Of a DNA stretch of 64,000 bases, positions 35,542 to 43,720 are shown piece by piece. A program made the translations under genes and the position numbers. Source of the stretch: Algoriphagus sp. A40 (GTDB taxonomy: Bacteria; Bacteroidota; Bacteroidia; Cytophagales; Cyclobacteriaceae). Numbering within the stretch: position 1 is the stretch's first letter; every line of letters starts with the position of its first letter. The stretch spans positions 124,001-188,000 of the forward strand of contig NZ_MUNY01000044.1 of NCBI RefSeq assembly GCF_002002735.1. The letters run 5' to 3'. The notes under the pieces are model-generated. The model was not told the origin of the DNA. It did no database searches and saw only the letters and a program-made list of their open reading frames with translations.

Positions 35542-35864
35542 GACTTGGCTATTTTGAGTGGAAATATCCTATGTCAAAGTTTACAAAACAGGATCTCTTA
35601 CAGATGGCAGTGATTGCTTATCCTTTTTTAGAGATTATGGTTTTCTGCCAAATCTATCCCATTATCTAAAAATCAACCTGCCAAAACCCCTTTCCCGATC
35701 CACTTTAAACAGAAAATTCTCTGATCAAACGGATTTATTGCCGTTAGTCAAAATACACCAACCTTATAGGGATTGTCCGTTAAACAAGCTGTTATAATTG
35801 AAGTCTAACTCCAGCATTTCAATTTACAAACGATCAAACACACCAAAACAAACCCGTTAAACAC
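35542..35864. other. Divergent intergenic region before yceI
   Basis: These 323 bases contain the promoter candidate of the YceI gene (35773-35800) and nothing else I can support. A forward frame at 35558-35797 lacks any domain or signal peptide and is not called. Confidence 0.5.
35773..35800 (+). promoter_or_regulatory. Candidate promoter of the YceI gene
   Basis: TTG at 35773-35775 and TATAATTG at 35793-35800 (one mismatch to TAnnTTTG), spaced 17. The predicted leader is about 60 nt. Confidence 0.4.
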
Positions 35865-36449
35865 ATGAATTTGATTACCACTTTAATCCTTGCAGCCGGA
35901 ACATTGCTCGCTACCAACAGCTCGCTTGCTCCTGCCACTGTAAACAAGACCGAAAGCACCGTCACTTGGAAAGCTGAGAAAGTAACAGGAAAACACTGGG
36001 GCTATGTGCCCATCTCCGATGCCCAGCTTGACGTTGCAAGTGGCAAGATTACCGGTGGCTCCTTTGAAATGGACATGACCAACCTGACTGTGGAAGATCT
36101 GACTGATCCCAAATCAAAAGGCAATCTCACCAACCACCTGAAGTCTGACGACTTCTTCTCCGTGGAAAAATTCAACAAGTCCACCTTCAAAATCAAAGAA
36201 GCAAAGACTGCCAACGGAACGGACTACACGATCTCGGGCGACTTAACTATCAAAGGCACTACCCAGCCGGTTTCTTTTCCTGCCAAAGTATCAGTATCCG
36301 GCAAAGAACTCACGGCTACCGGAGAGATTACCTTTGATCGTACCAAGTTTGACATCAAGTACAGATCCAGCAACTTCTTCGAAGACCTGGCCGACAAAGC
36401 CATCTATGACGAAGTGAAATTGGAAGTGAAACTGGTAGCGACTATTTGA
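35865..36449 (+). CDS. YceI-family periplasmic protein
   Basis: This 194-residue protein has a signal peptide (cleavage around TNSSLA) and a YceI lipocalin-like domain. Landmarks are STVTWKAEKVTGKHWGYVPI, FEMDMTNLTVEDL, LTNHLKSDDFFSVEKF and ATGEITFDRTKFDIKYRS. Family members bind polyisoprenoids or other amphiphiles in a long cavity. The protein is abundant-type and monocistronic, followed by a strong bidirectional terminator. The ligand is not predictable. Confidence 0.92.
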   Translation: MNLITTLILAAGTLLATNSSLAPATVNKTESTVTWKAEKVTGKHWGYVPISDAQLDVASGKITGGSFEMDMTNLTVEDLTDPKSKGNLTNHLKSDDFFSVEKFNKSTFKIKEAKTANGTDYTISGDLTIKGTTQPVSFPAKVSVSGKELTATGEITFDRTKFDIKYRSSNFFEDLADKAIYDEVKLEVKLVATI

Positions 36450-36483
36450 TTAGAAAATTGAAAGATTTCAAAAACAAAAAATT

Positions 36484-36513
36484 AGGCCTGGAAGCAATTC
36501 CAGGCCTTTTTTT
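36484..36513. terminator. Bidirectional terminator between yceI and the Fic gene
   Basis: The perfect 9-bp stem AGGCCTGGA (36484-36492) / TCCAGGCCT (36499-36507) has T7 on the right and an A-rich left flank that gives T-runs on the minus strand. The stop TAA of the Fic gene (36512-36514) falls inside the T-tract. Confidence 0.85.
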
Positions 36514-38032
36514 ATGACTCCAGAATACTGGCCAAAAATCTGGCGAAAGGCCGGATTTGCTGATCGGCACTGGCCGACTCCAAGGCTGCCATGTATTCTT
36601 CCCTCCTGCTCATCGGCACAATCATCCAGGGATATCCGCCTGAAGCCATCAAGAGATTCATCAGGAATCGTGCAATCCGACCATTTCCATCCACATACGG
36701 ATGGATATAAACGAAGACAAAATGGCCCAAAACTGCCCTCACCGCAGCACTCTTTTCTGTTGATAGCAACTCAAAATAAGCTGGCATCAAATCCCTGACC
36801 AGCTCGCTTCCCGGCGGTACATGCTTGGACTGACGGATGTAAACAGGCTGATTGCGATATCCCGCCAAGTCTGAAGCACGGATAATCCCCGCCTCCACGC
36901 TCGGAGCAAAAAGCTCCCGATACCAAGTCCGATGTGCGGACTCTGCGACTTTTCCGGGTTCAGCACCTTCAAGCACGGCTTGGAGTTCTTTTTTCACTGA
37001 CTGAAAGGCAAGCCAATACCCTCTGGCGGCCATAGCATCCCGATGCTGTCGGTCTGAGTCCCGGGCCTCCGGCTGCCAGTTCTCTGCTTTGATCCGCTCG
37101 ATCAGGTCTGCCGATACCCAGTAGCCTTCGATCGAAAGCGAGTTATACGCATCGTTGACAAAGAGATCTGCAACTCGCTGAAGGTACCCTTCCCGGTCCG
37201 CAGGTATGCCCGGCTCTTCGGGAAACTCTTCCAAAACCGTCTCCCTCATGCTCAACCACATCAGATGAAGCCGATTTACCTGAGGCAAAACCTGCCTGGA
37301 AGGAAGCAACAAAGTACTAGGAGCAGCAAATGGATCCTGCTCGGTGACCGTATAGCCTACGCTCCGCATTCCTGCCAAAATATCGGCTGCAATCGCATCC
37401 CGTCCGATATTCCGAAAGGCTCCAGCCAGTCTTCCCGCCACCACCGAATGGCCTCCATCGAGGAGTTTGCGAAGCAATTCTGTTCCATCCCGAAAGGTGG
37501 CCAAAGCTGCCCTCACATCTACGGGATTATTGCGGAAGAAAACCTCAGGACTATAAATAAGGGCCGATTCCAGGGAAAACAACCGCAATCCATGGGCGTC
37601 CACCACTTCCTCTTCTGCATCTGCCATTTTCGCTCTGGTCTCAAAAATAGAAGTGTCAAATGGCAATTGTGTAGTCTGATTGCGTGCACCTGGAGCCCGA
37701 ACTAACAACTGTCTGGGCACGGTGAGATTGCCAGCATGAATGATCACCGACTGCTCGGGCGACAGGCTCCATTCCTTCCCAAACCGCTCCTCAAGGTATG
37801 CTGCGCAGAAATACCAAAAGGAAGTGTACCAGGAAGTGCTCTCTCCCACAGGCTCATCAGGTCGGGTAGGGATATACCATCCCCGCATCACCTCTTTCAA
37901 AAAACCCGAACGAACCAAGCGCTCCCGATGGGTACGGCTGAGTTCGGATGATTTGACGGCAATCTTTTCTACTTCCTGCAGATCCTTGAGGATGGTCAGG
38001 GAGCTAGCGAGTCTTTCGGAGATCGTGGCCAT
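36512..38032 (-). CDS. Fic-family protein with N-terminal AbiEi-like domain
   Basis: This is a 506-residue cytosolic protein. The C-terminal Fic domain has the full motif HPYVDGNGRIAR (His near residue 444), so AMP transfer or a related modification is chemically possible. N-terminal to it lies NSLSIEGYW, which fits the inhibitory (S/T)xxxE(G/N) motif and implies self-inhibition (class II). Residues 1-about 200 resemble AbiEi-type antitoxin/winged-helix proteins (SSELSRTHRERLVRSGFLKEV split, RGWYIP). The ATG at 38032, behind AGGG, is preferred to a TTG 18 bases upstream. Base composition looks GC-richer than its neighbours, consistent with transfer. An operator array lies in its promoter. Confidence 0.88.
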   Translation of the reverse strand: MATISERLASSLTILKDLQEVEKIAVKSSELSRTHRERLVRSGFLKEVMRGWYIPTRPDEPVGESTSWYTSFWYFCAAYLEERFGKEWSLSPEQSVIIHAGNLTVPRQLLVRAPGARNQTTQLPFDTSIFETRAKMADAEEEVVDAHGLRLFSLESALIYSPEVFFRNNPVDVRAALATFRDGTELLRKLLDGGHSVVAGRLAGAFRNIGRDAIAADILAGMRSVGYTVTEQDPFAAPSTLLLPSRQVLPQVNRLHLMWLSMRETVLEEFPEEPGIPADREGYLQRVADLFVNDAYNSLSIEGYWVSADLIERIKAENWQPEARDSDRQHRDAMAARGYWLAFQSVKKELQAVLEGAEPGKVAESAHRTWYRELFAPSVEAGIIRASDLAGYRNQPVYIRQSKHVPPGSELVRDLMPAYFELLSTEKSAAVRAVLGHFVFVYIHPYVDGNGRIARFLMNLLMASGGYPWMIVPMSRREEYMAALESASADQQIRPFARFLASILES

Positions 38033-38047
38033 TCTTTTCCCTTTTTC

Positions 38048-38078
38048 CAAAGGTAATTTAGCTTTTACGGTTTTACAA
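38048..38078 (-). promoter_or_regulatory. Promoter of the AbiEi-Fic gene
   Basis: On the minus strand TACCTTTG (38055-38048) matches TAnnTTTG exactly. TTG (38078-38076) lies 20 bases upstream. The predicted start near 38044 leaves a leader of about 12 nt. Confidence 0.6.
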
Positions 38079-38163
38079 TTTTTAGCTTATGTTGTTTTAT
38101 TATTTTTAGCTTTTAATGATATCCAATATTTAGCTTTTAGAGTTGTTTCTGATTTTGCTTTTA
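38057..38163 (-). repeat. Five-copy direct-repeat operator array, 24-bp period
   Basis: Read on the plus strand, the core TTTAGCTTTTA occurs at 38057-38067, 38081 (TTTAGCTTATG), 38105-38115, 38129-38139 and 38153-38163 (TTTTGCTTTTA). Starts are exactly 24 bases apart; the 13-base spacers are not conserved. The first copy lies between the -33 and -7 elements of the Fic promoter and the second directly upstream of the -33. This fits an iterated binding site, probably for autoregulation. Confidence 0.75.
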
Positions 38164-38200
38164 GTGCCTCAGCTTGAAAAGTTCTACAGCTATAAACAAA

Positions 38201-38236
38201 AACAGGCCGGAAATTGACTTCCGGCCTGTTTTTTTT
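38201..38236. terminator. Strong hairpin between Fic operator array and GDPD gene
   Basis: The perfect 12-bp stem AACAGGCCGGAA / TTCCGGCCTGTT (38201-38212, 38219-38230) has T6 on the plus side and TTTGTTTATAG on the minus side. It most likely ends the leftward phosphodiesterase operon and insulates the Fic promoter. Confidence 0.8.
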
Positions 38237-38289
38237 GCTTACTACATAGGTTAGTTGAGGTAATATAATTTTTTACCAAGCTTTAGATT

Positions 38290-39144
38290 TTACCTGGCAT
38301 TGGCAGTGTTTCTGAAACTCACCCAAAACGCGACTTCGTCCGTCTGAACCATCTTTGCACCTGGAGTCACCAGTTGTTCGGCAAGTTTGGGATCAGGGTT
38401 TGCTGCAATTTTTCCGTCAGTTCCACCTAGGGAATTGATCCAGGTCTTCATCCCATATTTTCGACAGGCCTTCATCGTCTTGTTAGTGTAAAAGCTCGGA
38501 TCTATGTGAACCATCGCTGGTGCGAAACGCTTTTCGATCTTATAAATATCATCTGTAGAATAAGCTCTCGGCATCAGTTGGGCTTCTGGCATAAGACTGC
38601 GCACATGATCTAGCACATTCCAGTCCGAGTCAAAGAAAAACACCTGATCCGCCATACCCAGTTCTTTGACGATCGGCACGAGGTACTGGACTTTTTCAGT
38701 CTTCAGATCCAGATCCACATACACTTTCCCTTTGGCCAATTCCAATGCCTCCCGCAGCGTGGGAATATATTGGTCAGATTCGGTTCCGTCTGTATTTTTC
38801 AATTTTACCTTCTTGATCTGCTCCGCAGTCATTGTCTCAAGAGGGCCACGCGCCGAAACAGCAGTTCGGTTGACGGTGCCATCATGAAGCAAGAAAGGAA
38901 CTCCGTCTGAGCTCACTTTGACGTCGATTTCGATGATGTCCACACCCAGTCGGATTGCTTCCCGAATTGAGGCTAGGCTATTCTCCGGATAAACCGCATG
39001 TGCAGCCCTATGTGATGCGATTACTAGACTATCCGGATGCTCCATTCTTAACCGGATGCTACTCAGTTGGGCTTGTGCTCCTGCGGAAAGCAGCAGGAAA
39101 AATGTGATAAGGAAAATTCGAAAGTTCATATTTGGGGAAATCAT
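38290..39144 (-). CDS. Periplasmic glycerophosphodiester phosphodiesterase
   Basis: This 284-residue GDPD-family enzyme hydrolyses glycerophosphodiesters to glycerol-3-phosphate and an alcohol. The active-site pattern is seen in ASHRAAHAVYPENSLASI, then IEIDVKVSSDGVPFLLHDGTVNRT (His pair, Glu-x-Asp). A signal peptide follows the second Met (NFRIFLITFFLLLSAGAQAQ). The start at 39144 overlaps the upstream stop (ATGA), suggesting coupling; an internal ATG at 39129 would give a cleaner signal peptide. It is in an operon with a purple acid phosphatase, consistent with phosphate recovery. Confidence 0.9.
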   Translation of the reverse strand: MISPNMNFRIFLITFFLLLSAGAQAQLSSIRLRMEHPDSLVIASHRAAHAVYPENSLASIREAIRLGVDIIEIDVKVSSDGVPFLLHDGTVNRTAVSARGPLETMTAEQIKKVKLKNTDGTESDQYIPTLREALELAKGKVYVDLDLKTEKVQYLVPIVKELGMADQVFFFDSDWNVLDHVRSLMPEAQLMPRAYSTDDIYKIEKRFAPAMVHIDPSFYTNKTMKACRKYGMKTWINSLGGTDGKIAANPDPKLAEQLVTPGAKMVQTDEVAFWVSFRNTANAR

Positions 39145-40475
39145 TGCTCTCTTGACCCATTTCGTTCCGGAGTCGACGGGATCTTATTGACGATTTTGTT
39201 GCCGCCTTTCTTTTTGGTCATCACAAAGCTGTCGTAGAGTTCACCTGTCGCCATGTACGATTCATACAAGAGTTCATCGCCGTTGATGCGGATCGTTTGG
39301 AACAGCTGCGTACTGAAGGCACTTCTCACCATCCATTCTTGCTTATTCACATCATACATTTTTGGCCCGGCGACAGAGACCACATAGACTGGTCCTTTGT
39401 GGTAGTCTAATTTATCTGACCCGGCAATGGTATTGGCCTGACCTCGGGCATAGGCGTGATCATGTCCCTGTAGAATCATATCCACTCCAAATTCCTCGAA
39501 AATCGGTCTAAAATCATCCAACAATTTCACATTCGTCCGCTCTGCCTTGGTGGCATAGACCGGATAGTGAATGAAGACAAAAGTCCATTTCTTGGGGTTG
39601 TTGGTCAAAATTTCACGTAGCCACTTCTTCTGAATTTCCAACATTTCAGAAGATTCATCGATCTGCTCGGTGTCCAAGGAGATCAGCTTCACGTCGGCAT
39701 AGTTGACTTCGTAGGCTGTCTCCTCCAATTCTTTCACCCCTGCTGGGCCGTTGGCCGGCAAGTTAAACTGCGCTCTCCAGTGCTCGGTGATTTTCACATC
39801 ACGAAACTCGTGGTTGCCGGGAGTCATGATGGTCGGAATCGACGAATGCAAAAATGCGCCGCCTTTGAACCACTCTCCCCACTCCAAATCCGAGTTGTGA
39901 CGGTTGATCAAGTCGCCGGCATGCAAAGTGACATCTACACGACCTGACTTCAGATGCGACTCCCGATATACGCGGCTCCATTGTGACAGGATATTAGTTT
40001 GTGCATCTCCATAGTAAAGGATCGAAAATCCTGCTTTCGAATCCGGCATCTCGATCTGAAACCATTCACTCCACAATCCCGGCTTGCCTACCCGATACAT
40101 ATACATCGCACCCGGAGTCAATTGATCTACTTTGACTGCGTGATTATTGAAATTCAAGATGGGTTCATCTTCCTTCTGAGTTGTGAATTTGGAAGTGCTG
40201 GCAGAAAACTGCTTGACATCCTTCTGGAATTCCGGTCCGGGCGTTGCCGGTGCCAGCTCAAGAAATGACTCAGTGACGGCCGATTCCGTTCGCCAGTTTA
40301 CTGCGATGGAAGTCTCACCGTTTTCGCCCGGATGAAGGATAATCCGGTCTGGTCGCGATCCGGCAATCGCCATCTTGCCGGGAATGGAATCAGGGACTTG
40401 AGCCGCACTTTGGAAATGCACCATTAAGCCTAATGCCAGGCAAAGCGCAATTGAAATTCTGAATTTGTTAATCAT
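39141..40475 (-). CDS. Secreted purple acid phosphatase-like metallophosphoesterase
   Basis: This 444-residue protein has a signal peptide (cleavage after QSAAQ), an N-terminal fibronectin-like domain of the purple-acid-phosphatase type (about 40-150) and a calcineurin-like catalytic domain. Metal-binding blocks are YYGDAQT, LHAGDLI, TPGNHEFRD, FIHYPVY and LQGHDHAYAR. It probably dephosphorylates organic phosphates in the periplasm. Its stop overlaps the start of the GDPD gene, so the pair could release phosphate from phospholipid head groups in sequence. Confidence 0.9.
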   Translation of the reverse strand: MINKFRISIALCLALGLMVHFQSAAQVPDSIPGKMAIAGSRPDRIILHPGENGETSIAVNWRTESAVTESFLELAPATPGPEFQKDVKQFSASTSKFTTQKEDEPILNFNNHAVKVDQLTPGAMYMYRVGKPGLWSEWFQIEMPDSKAGFSILYYGDAQTNILSQWSRVYRESHLKSGRVDVTLHAGDLINRHNSDLEWGEWFKGGAFLHSSIPTIMTPGNHEFRDVKITEHWRAQFNLPANGPAGVKELEETAYEVNYADVKLISLDTEQIDESSEMLEIQKKWLREILTNNPKKWTFVFIHYPVYATKAERTNVKLLDDFRPIFEEFGVDMILQGHDHAYARGQANTIAGSDKLDYHKGPVYVVSVAGPKMYDVNKQEWMVRSAFSTQLFQTIRINGDELLYESYMATGELYDSFVMTKKKGGNKIVNKIPSTPERNGSREQ

Positions 40476-40645
40476 AGAGGGAATGAAATAAAGGCAGAAC
40501 GACCGTTACCCGCGATCATTCTGCCAAAAAAAACCACATTCATACTACCTCCCAATGGGATTAATCGGACTACTTAAAATGAAAAATAAACAGGAGTTTC
40601 CTTTAAAACTGTTGGATTAAGCGGTTTTTGGGAAAAATGAAAATC

Positions 40646-40676
40646 GTCGACAGCCCACAGTCGATAGACCACAGCC
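40646..40676 (+). repeat. Heptad-phased intergenic repeat (locus A)
   Basis: Four consecutive 7-base units of the form G-N-C-N-A-N-A: GTCGACA, GCCCACA, GTCGATA and GACCACA, then GCC. It lies just after the stop of the outer-membrane gene at 40704. It is related to the repeats at 44619 and 55731-55858. Confidence 0.6.
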
Positions 40677-40703
40677 TTGGTCAAAAATCCAATTTAAGTC
40701 TCG

Positions 40704-43379
40704 TTATAGGTCAAATTTCACAGTTAGCAAGCCATACCGAGGCTGGACGAGATAGGCATAAGTGCTGATCAGGTTTTCGCTGAAGCTGTCTCTGCGGATT
40801 GATCTCGTGTCCAGAATATTCCAAACCGAAACCCGAAATTCCCAAGGGCTTGATTTGCCCTGGTAGGCAAGGAACGCATTCAAAAACTCGAAGTCACTTC
40901 GGATACCACTGCCTTGGTTGAGATAAGAGTTATAAGTATAATCGGCTTTTAGCTTTAGGCCTTTATAAATATCTAGGTCGATCTCCACTTTGGGACTGTG
41001 AGTGGTGAAAGTGTTCTTGATTTCACCTGAATTGTAGGCATTTGCTGTAAAAGAATATCCCAGATCCACCTCCAAAATTTTAAAGAAAGTGGACGTCACC
41101 CCAACATCGTAGGTCTGTGAAAACTGCTCGTTTCTGGTAGGATTTTCATCCAAAACGAGATTGGTGGAAAAGGCATTCCAGCGTCCGCCAGCATCCAGCT
41201 TGAACCGGTTGTAGCGCTTGTCCATCCGCAAATCAGCCGTGGCAGTTTCATTTACAGGATCGATATTCAGGACAGAAAGCAAGCGGTTGATCCCGGCAAA
41301 ATCCGTAGTAGTGATGATTTCGTTCCTTTTTCGCTGCCAGTTCAGGTTGCCTGAAAGGTTGAGTCCGGAATACATATCAAAATGGTTGTAATACAGGGAA
41401 TGGGAGTAGTAAAGTCCATTATCCAAAACCCGGTTTCCCTGAAATACGGCATTGTAATCCTGGAGGACATATCCCTGAGCGAGCTTTTGGATGTCCATGA
41501 AATTCGCCTCGGTCTGGAATCGATAAGTCAGAGATTTGGTCGATTTGATATTCCATTTGGAATAAAAGCCCGGCAAGGCCAAAATTTTGTCATAGTTCAG
41601 TTCATCCCCGAATTGGAAGTCTCTCCAGGCATATCGATGCAGGTAAACCGATGGGCTGATGATGACTTTTTTCCATTTGGTCTTGTAGGTCATCCCCAGG
41701 TAAATATCCTGGAGGCCAAACTCATTATCATTGTCAAATGCCTCAAATTCACTTTCAGAGTCCGCTTGTTCCAAAAATCCTGTCAGTTTTTGAGCAATAT
41801 TTTGATAGCCCAGTGACCAGTTGAGATGATTGGTCGCGTTCAGTATGTGATAGTAGTTGAAAGCCCCTTCGATCGTTTGTGTGTTGATTTCCTGGGACTG
41901 GAGAAATCGGTAGCTCTCCTGGTTTATAAGGGGAATCACACCTTCCATAGGTTTCAGATTGGTGGTCAGATCATAGAGTGGATCTGTGAATTTCTTTTCC
42001 CAATTGGCTTCCATCGAAAATACCCGCTTTTCGCTTGGGGCATGGTACCATTCGGCTTTTTGCTGAAAGCTGTAGGGAGTCCGAGACTGGATGGTTGCCA
42101 GATTTTGCTCCCTTTGCCCAAAATCAGAATTCATCACATTCCCATTTTCGATTTCAGAAAGCTTTCCAAAAAAGCTGTATTTGAAATAGGTCTCCTCTTT
42201 GGGAGTGAATGTCAAACCGTACTTCATGAGTCCGGATTTGTTTTCAACCCGGCTGGCCGAGGTCAGCAATTCCTGGTTGTTTTCGCCCGAATTCAAATAG
42301 GTGCGCAAGGAAGTACTTCCCATCTTGTTGTCCGAACTTGAACCTATCAGGAATCCTGAATGCCGCCACTTTTTGCTCGGGTTGAAGTTGAAATTAAGTG
42401 CTCCAAGCGTCGTCTCCAGGGAAGCAGCATTGTCCCGACTGGCCATTGGAATTCCTATATCATCCCCTGCAAGTGCCACGTTCGACCCGGTTCTTCGGCC
42501 CAAACCTGCCATTCCGCCGCTAAAGCGAAAATAATCCTGAAGCGTAAAGGTCTGCTCTCCGACGTTGTTGGTACCACCGATAAGATTCAGATTCAGTTTG
42601 GGAGCATAATAAAAGACATTGGCGTGACCGAGGTAGCGTTCTTCCGGACCCGCACCTGCCGTCACATCCCCGAAGACCATGTTCTTTTTCCCGTCTTTGA
42701 GTTGGATGTTCAGGGCCAAAGATTCGTCATTATCCAATCCCCGTATCGGGGAGATTTCATTGAAATTCTTCAACACTTGCACTCGGTCCACAGCATTTGC
42801 TGGAAGGTTTTTGGTGGCCAATTTGGTGTCTCCATCGAAGAACGGCTTGCCGTCCACCAGGACTTTGTCGACCTTTTTCCCCTGTACTTTGACATCCCCG
42901 TTGTCATCGATCTGGAATCCCGGCAGCTTTTCCAGTACATCTTCGAGTTTGCGCTCCGTCCCGGTGGTAAAAGCATCAGTTTTGTAGGTCAGTGTATCGC
43001 CTTTCATCGTGACCGGCATCTCAGATACCACTTCGACAAGGCCCAACTCGGTATCACTTTGCTTCAGGACAATCTGCATCTGTACCTCGGAATCCCATTC
43101 TGAGATCAGTTTTTCAAACTGGTGATACCCCACAAAAGAAACCCGGAGCAAAAATTGGGACCCTTCGGCCAGCGTGATCTTGAATCTCCCTTCCTCGTTG
43201 GTGATCCCAAATCCGCCGATCTTTTGCGTGCTTTGGTTCACTGCCACCACATTTGCGTAGGCAATCGGCCTATTAAGGCTGTCCAACACCTGCCCGACAA
43301 GGGGTTTGCTTTGAGAAAAAGAAGAAAAGGAAATCAGGACAAAGCCCAGGCAAATCAGAGTCCGGTAGAAAAAAGGCAT
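40704..43379 (-). CDS. CarboxypepD_reg/plug outer membrane beta-barrel protein (TonB-receptor-like)
   Basis: This 891-residue protein has a signal peptide (to SSFSQ), a carboxypeptidase-regulatory-like domain (about 24-110; GQVLDSLNRPIAYANVVAVN), a plug-like domain (about 125-225; LEDVLEKLPGFQIDDNG and VDGKPFFDGD) and a long barrel (about 240-891). This is the 'outer membrane beta-barrel family' variant of TonB-linked receptors. Two GLPGLI genes precede it on the same strand, a recurrent pairing in Bacteroidota. The ligand is unknown; metal, siderophore or peptide are possibilities. Confidence 0.87.
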   Translation of the reverse strand: MPFFYRTLICLGFVLISFSSFSQSKPLVGQVLDSLNRPIAYANVVAVNQSTQKIGGFGITNEEGRFKITLAEGSQFLLRVSFVGYHQFEKLISEWDSEVQMQIVLKQSDTELGLVEVVSEMPVTMKGDTLTYKTDAFTTGTERKLEDVLEKLPGFQIDDNGDVKVQGKKVDKVLVDGKPFFDGDTKLATKNLPANAVDRVQVLKNFNEISPIRGLDNDESLALNIQLKDGKKNMVFGDVTAGAGPEERYLGHANVFYYAPKLNLNLIGGTNNVGEQTFTLQDYFRFSGGMAGLGRRTGSNVALAGDDIGIPMASRDNAASLETTLGALNFNFNPSKKWRHSGFLIGSSSDNKMGSTSLRTYLNSGENNQELLTSASRVENKSGLMKYGLTFTPKEETYFKYSFFGKLSEIENGNVMNSDFGQREQNLATIQSRTPYSFQQKAEWYHAPSEKRVFSMEANWEKKFTDPLYDLTTNLKPMEGVIPLINQESYRFLQSQEINTQTIEGAFNYYHILNATNHLNWSLGYQNIAQKLTGFLEQADSESEFEAFDNDNEFGLQDIYLGMTYKTKWKKVIISPSVYLHRYAWRDFQFGDELNYDKILALPGFYSKWNIKSTKSLTYRFQTEANFMDIQKLAQGYVLQDYNAVFQGNRVLDNGLYYSHSLYYNHFDMYSGLNLSGNLNWQRKRNEIITTTDFAGINRLLSVLNIDPVNETATADLRMDKRYNRFKLDAGGRWNAFSTNLVLDENPTRNEQFSQTYDVGVTSTFFKILEVDLGYSFTANAYNSGEIKNTFTTHSPKVEIDLDIYKGLKLKADYTYNSYLNQGSGIRSDFEFLNAFLAYQGKSSPWEFRVSVWNILDTRSIRRDSFSENLISTYAYLVQPRYGLLTVKFDL

Positions 43380-43438
43380 AGTTGGTTTAGTTTTCAGTAT
43401 TTACTGGAAGTTGGACTTGGAATTCCCGTGAGTGGAGA

Positions 43439-43608
43439 CACTCACCGGGGCAGGGTCGATCGTGGAAAATTCTACTTATCTATTTCCGGTAATTAGAGGC
43501 ACTCACCGGGGCAAAGGCTTCGACTCCGCTACCAATGACTGATTAACTTAAGGATCTTAACTAGTGTCAGTCCGAGCGGAGTCGAGGACCCTTCGACTCC
43601 GCTCAGGG
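43439..43608. repeat. REP-like palindromes and a short direct repeat
   Basis: In the 341-base gap between a GLPGLI gene and the barrel gene, CACTCACCGGGGCA occurs at 43439-43452 and 43500-43513. A perfect 12-bp inverted repeat, GAGCGGAGTCGA (43574-43585) and TCGACTCCGCTC (43593-43604), has a third half-copy TTCGACTCCGCT at 43519-43530. The GAGCGGAGTCGA palindrome is of the dispersed REP type common in genomes of this phylum. I see no gene here. Confidence 0.65.
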
Positions 43609-43720
43609 TGACCACTATCCAGGCAAATCAATCAAATTGCCGTCATTTCCTTTTTTTATGTTCGCGGAATATTTTAGACTCAGCCTGACATCCACTGATT
43701 CTTGCTCCTTGATACTATCA

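Noticed and set aside
35558..35797. 79-codon plus-strand frame before yceI
   Set aside because: It starts next to the start of the divergent lipoprotein gene, covers the yceI promoter, and has no recognisable features.
38057..38163. CRISPR-like array
   Set aside because: Repeats are only 11 bases with 13-base spacers, no cas genes are nearby, and the copies overlap a promoter; an operator array explains them better.
38041..38177. Forward open frame with an 8-residue repeated pattern (xLAFxxxx)
   Set aside because: The peptide periodicity is simply the translation of the 24-base DNA ladder; the frame is antisense to the start of the Fic gene.
43540..43562. Third copy of the TTAA operator box before the barrel gene
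   Set aside because: TTAA occurs three times (near 43543-43560) but at spacings of 5 and 9 bases and without the GCACTG or CGTGTG parts, so it does not match the two identical boxes.
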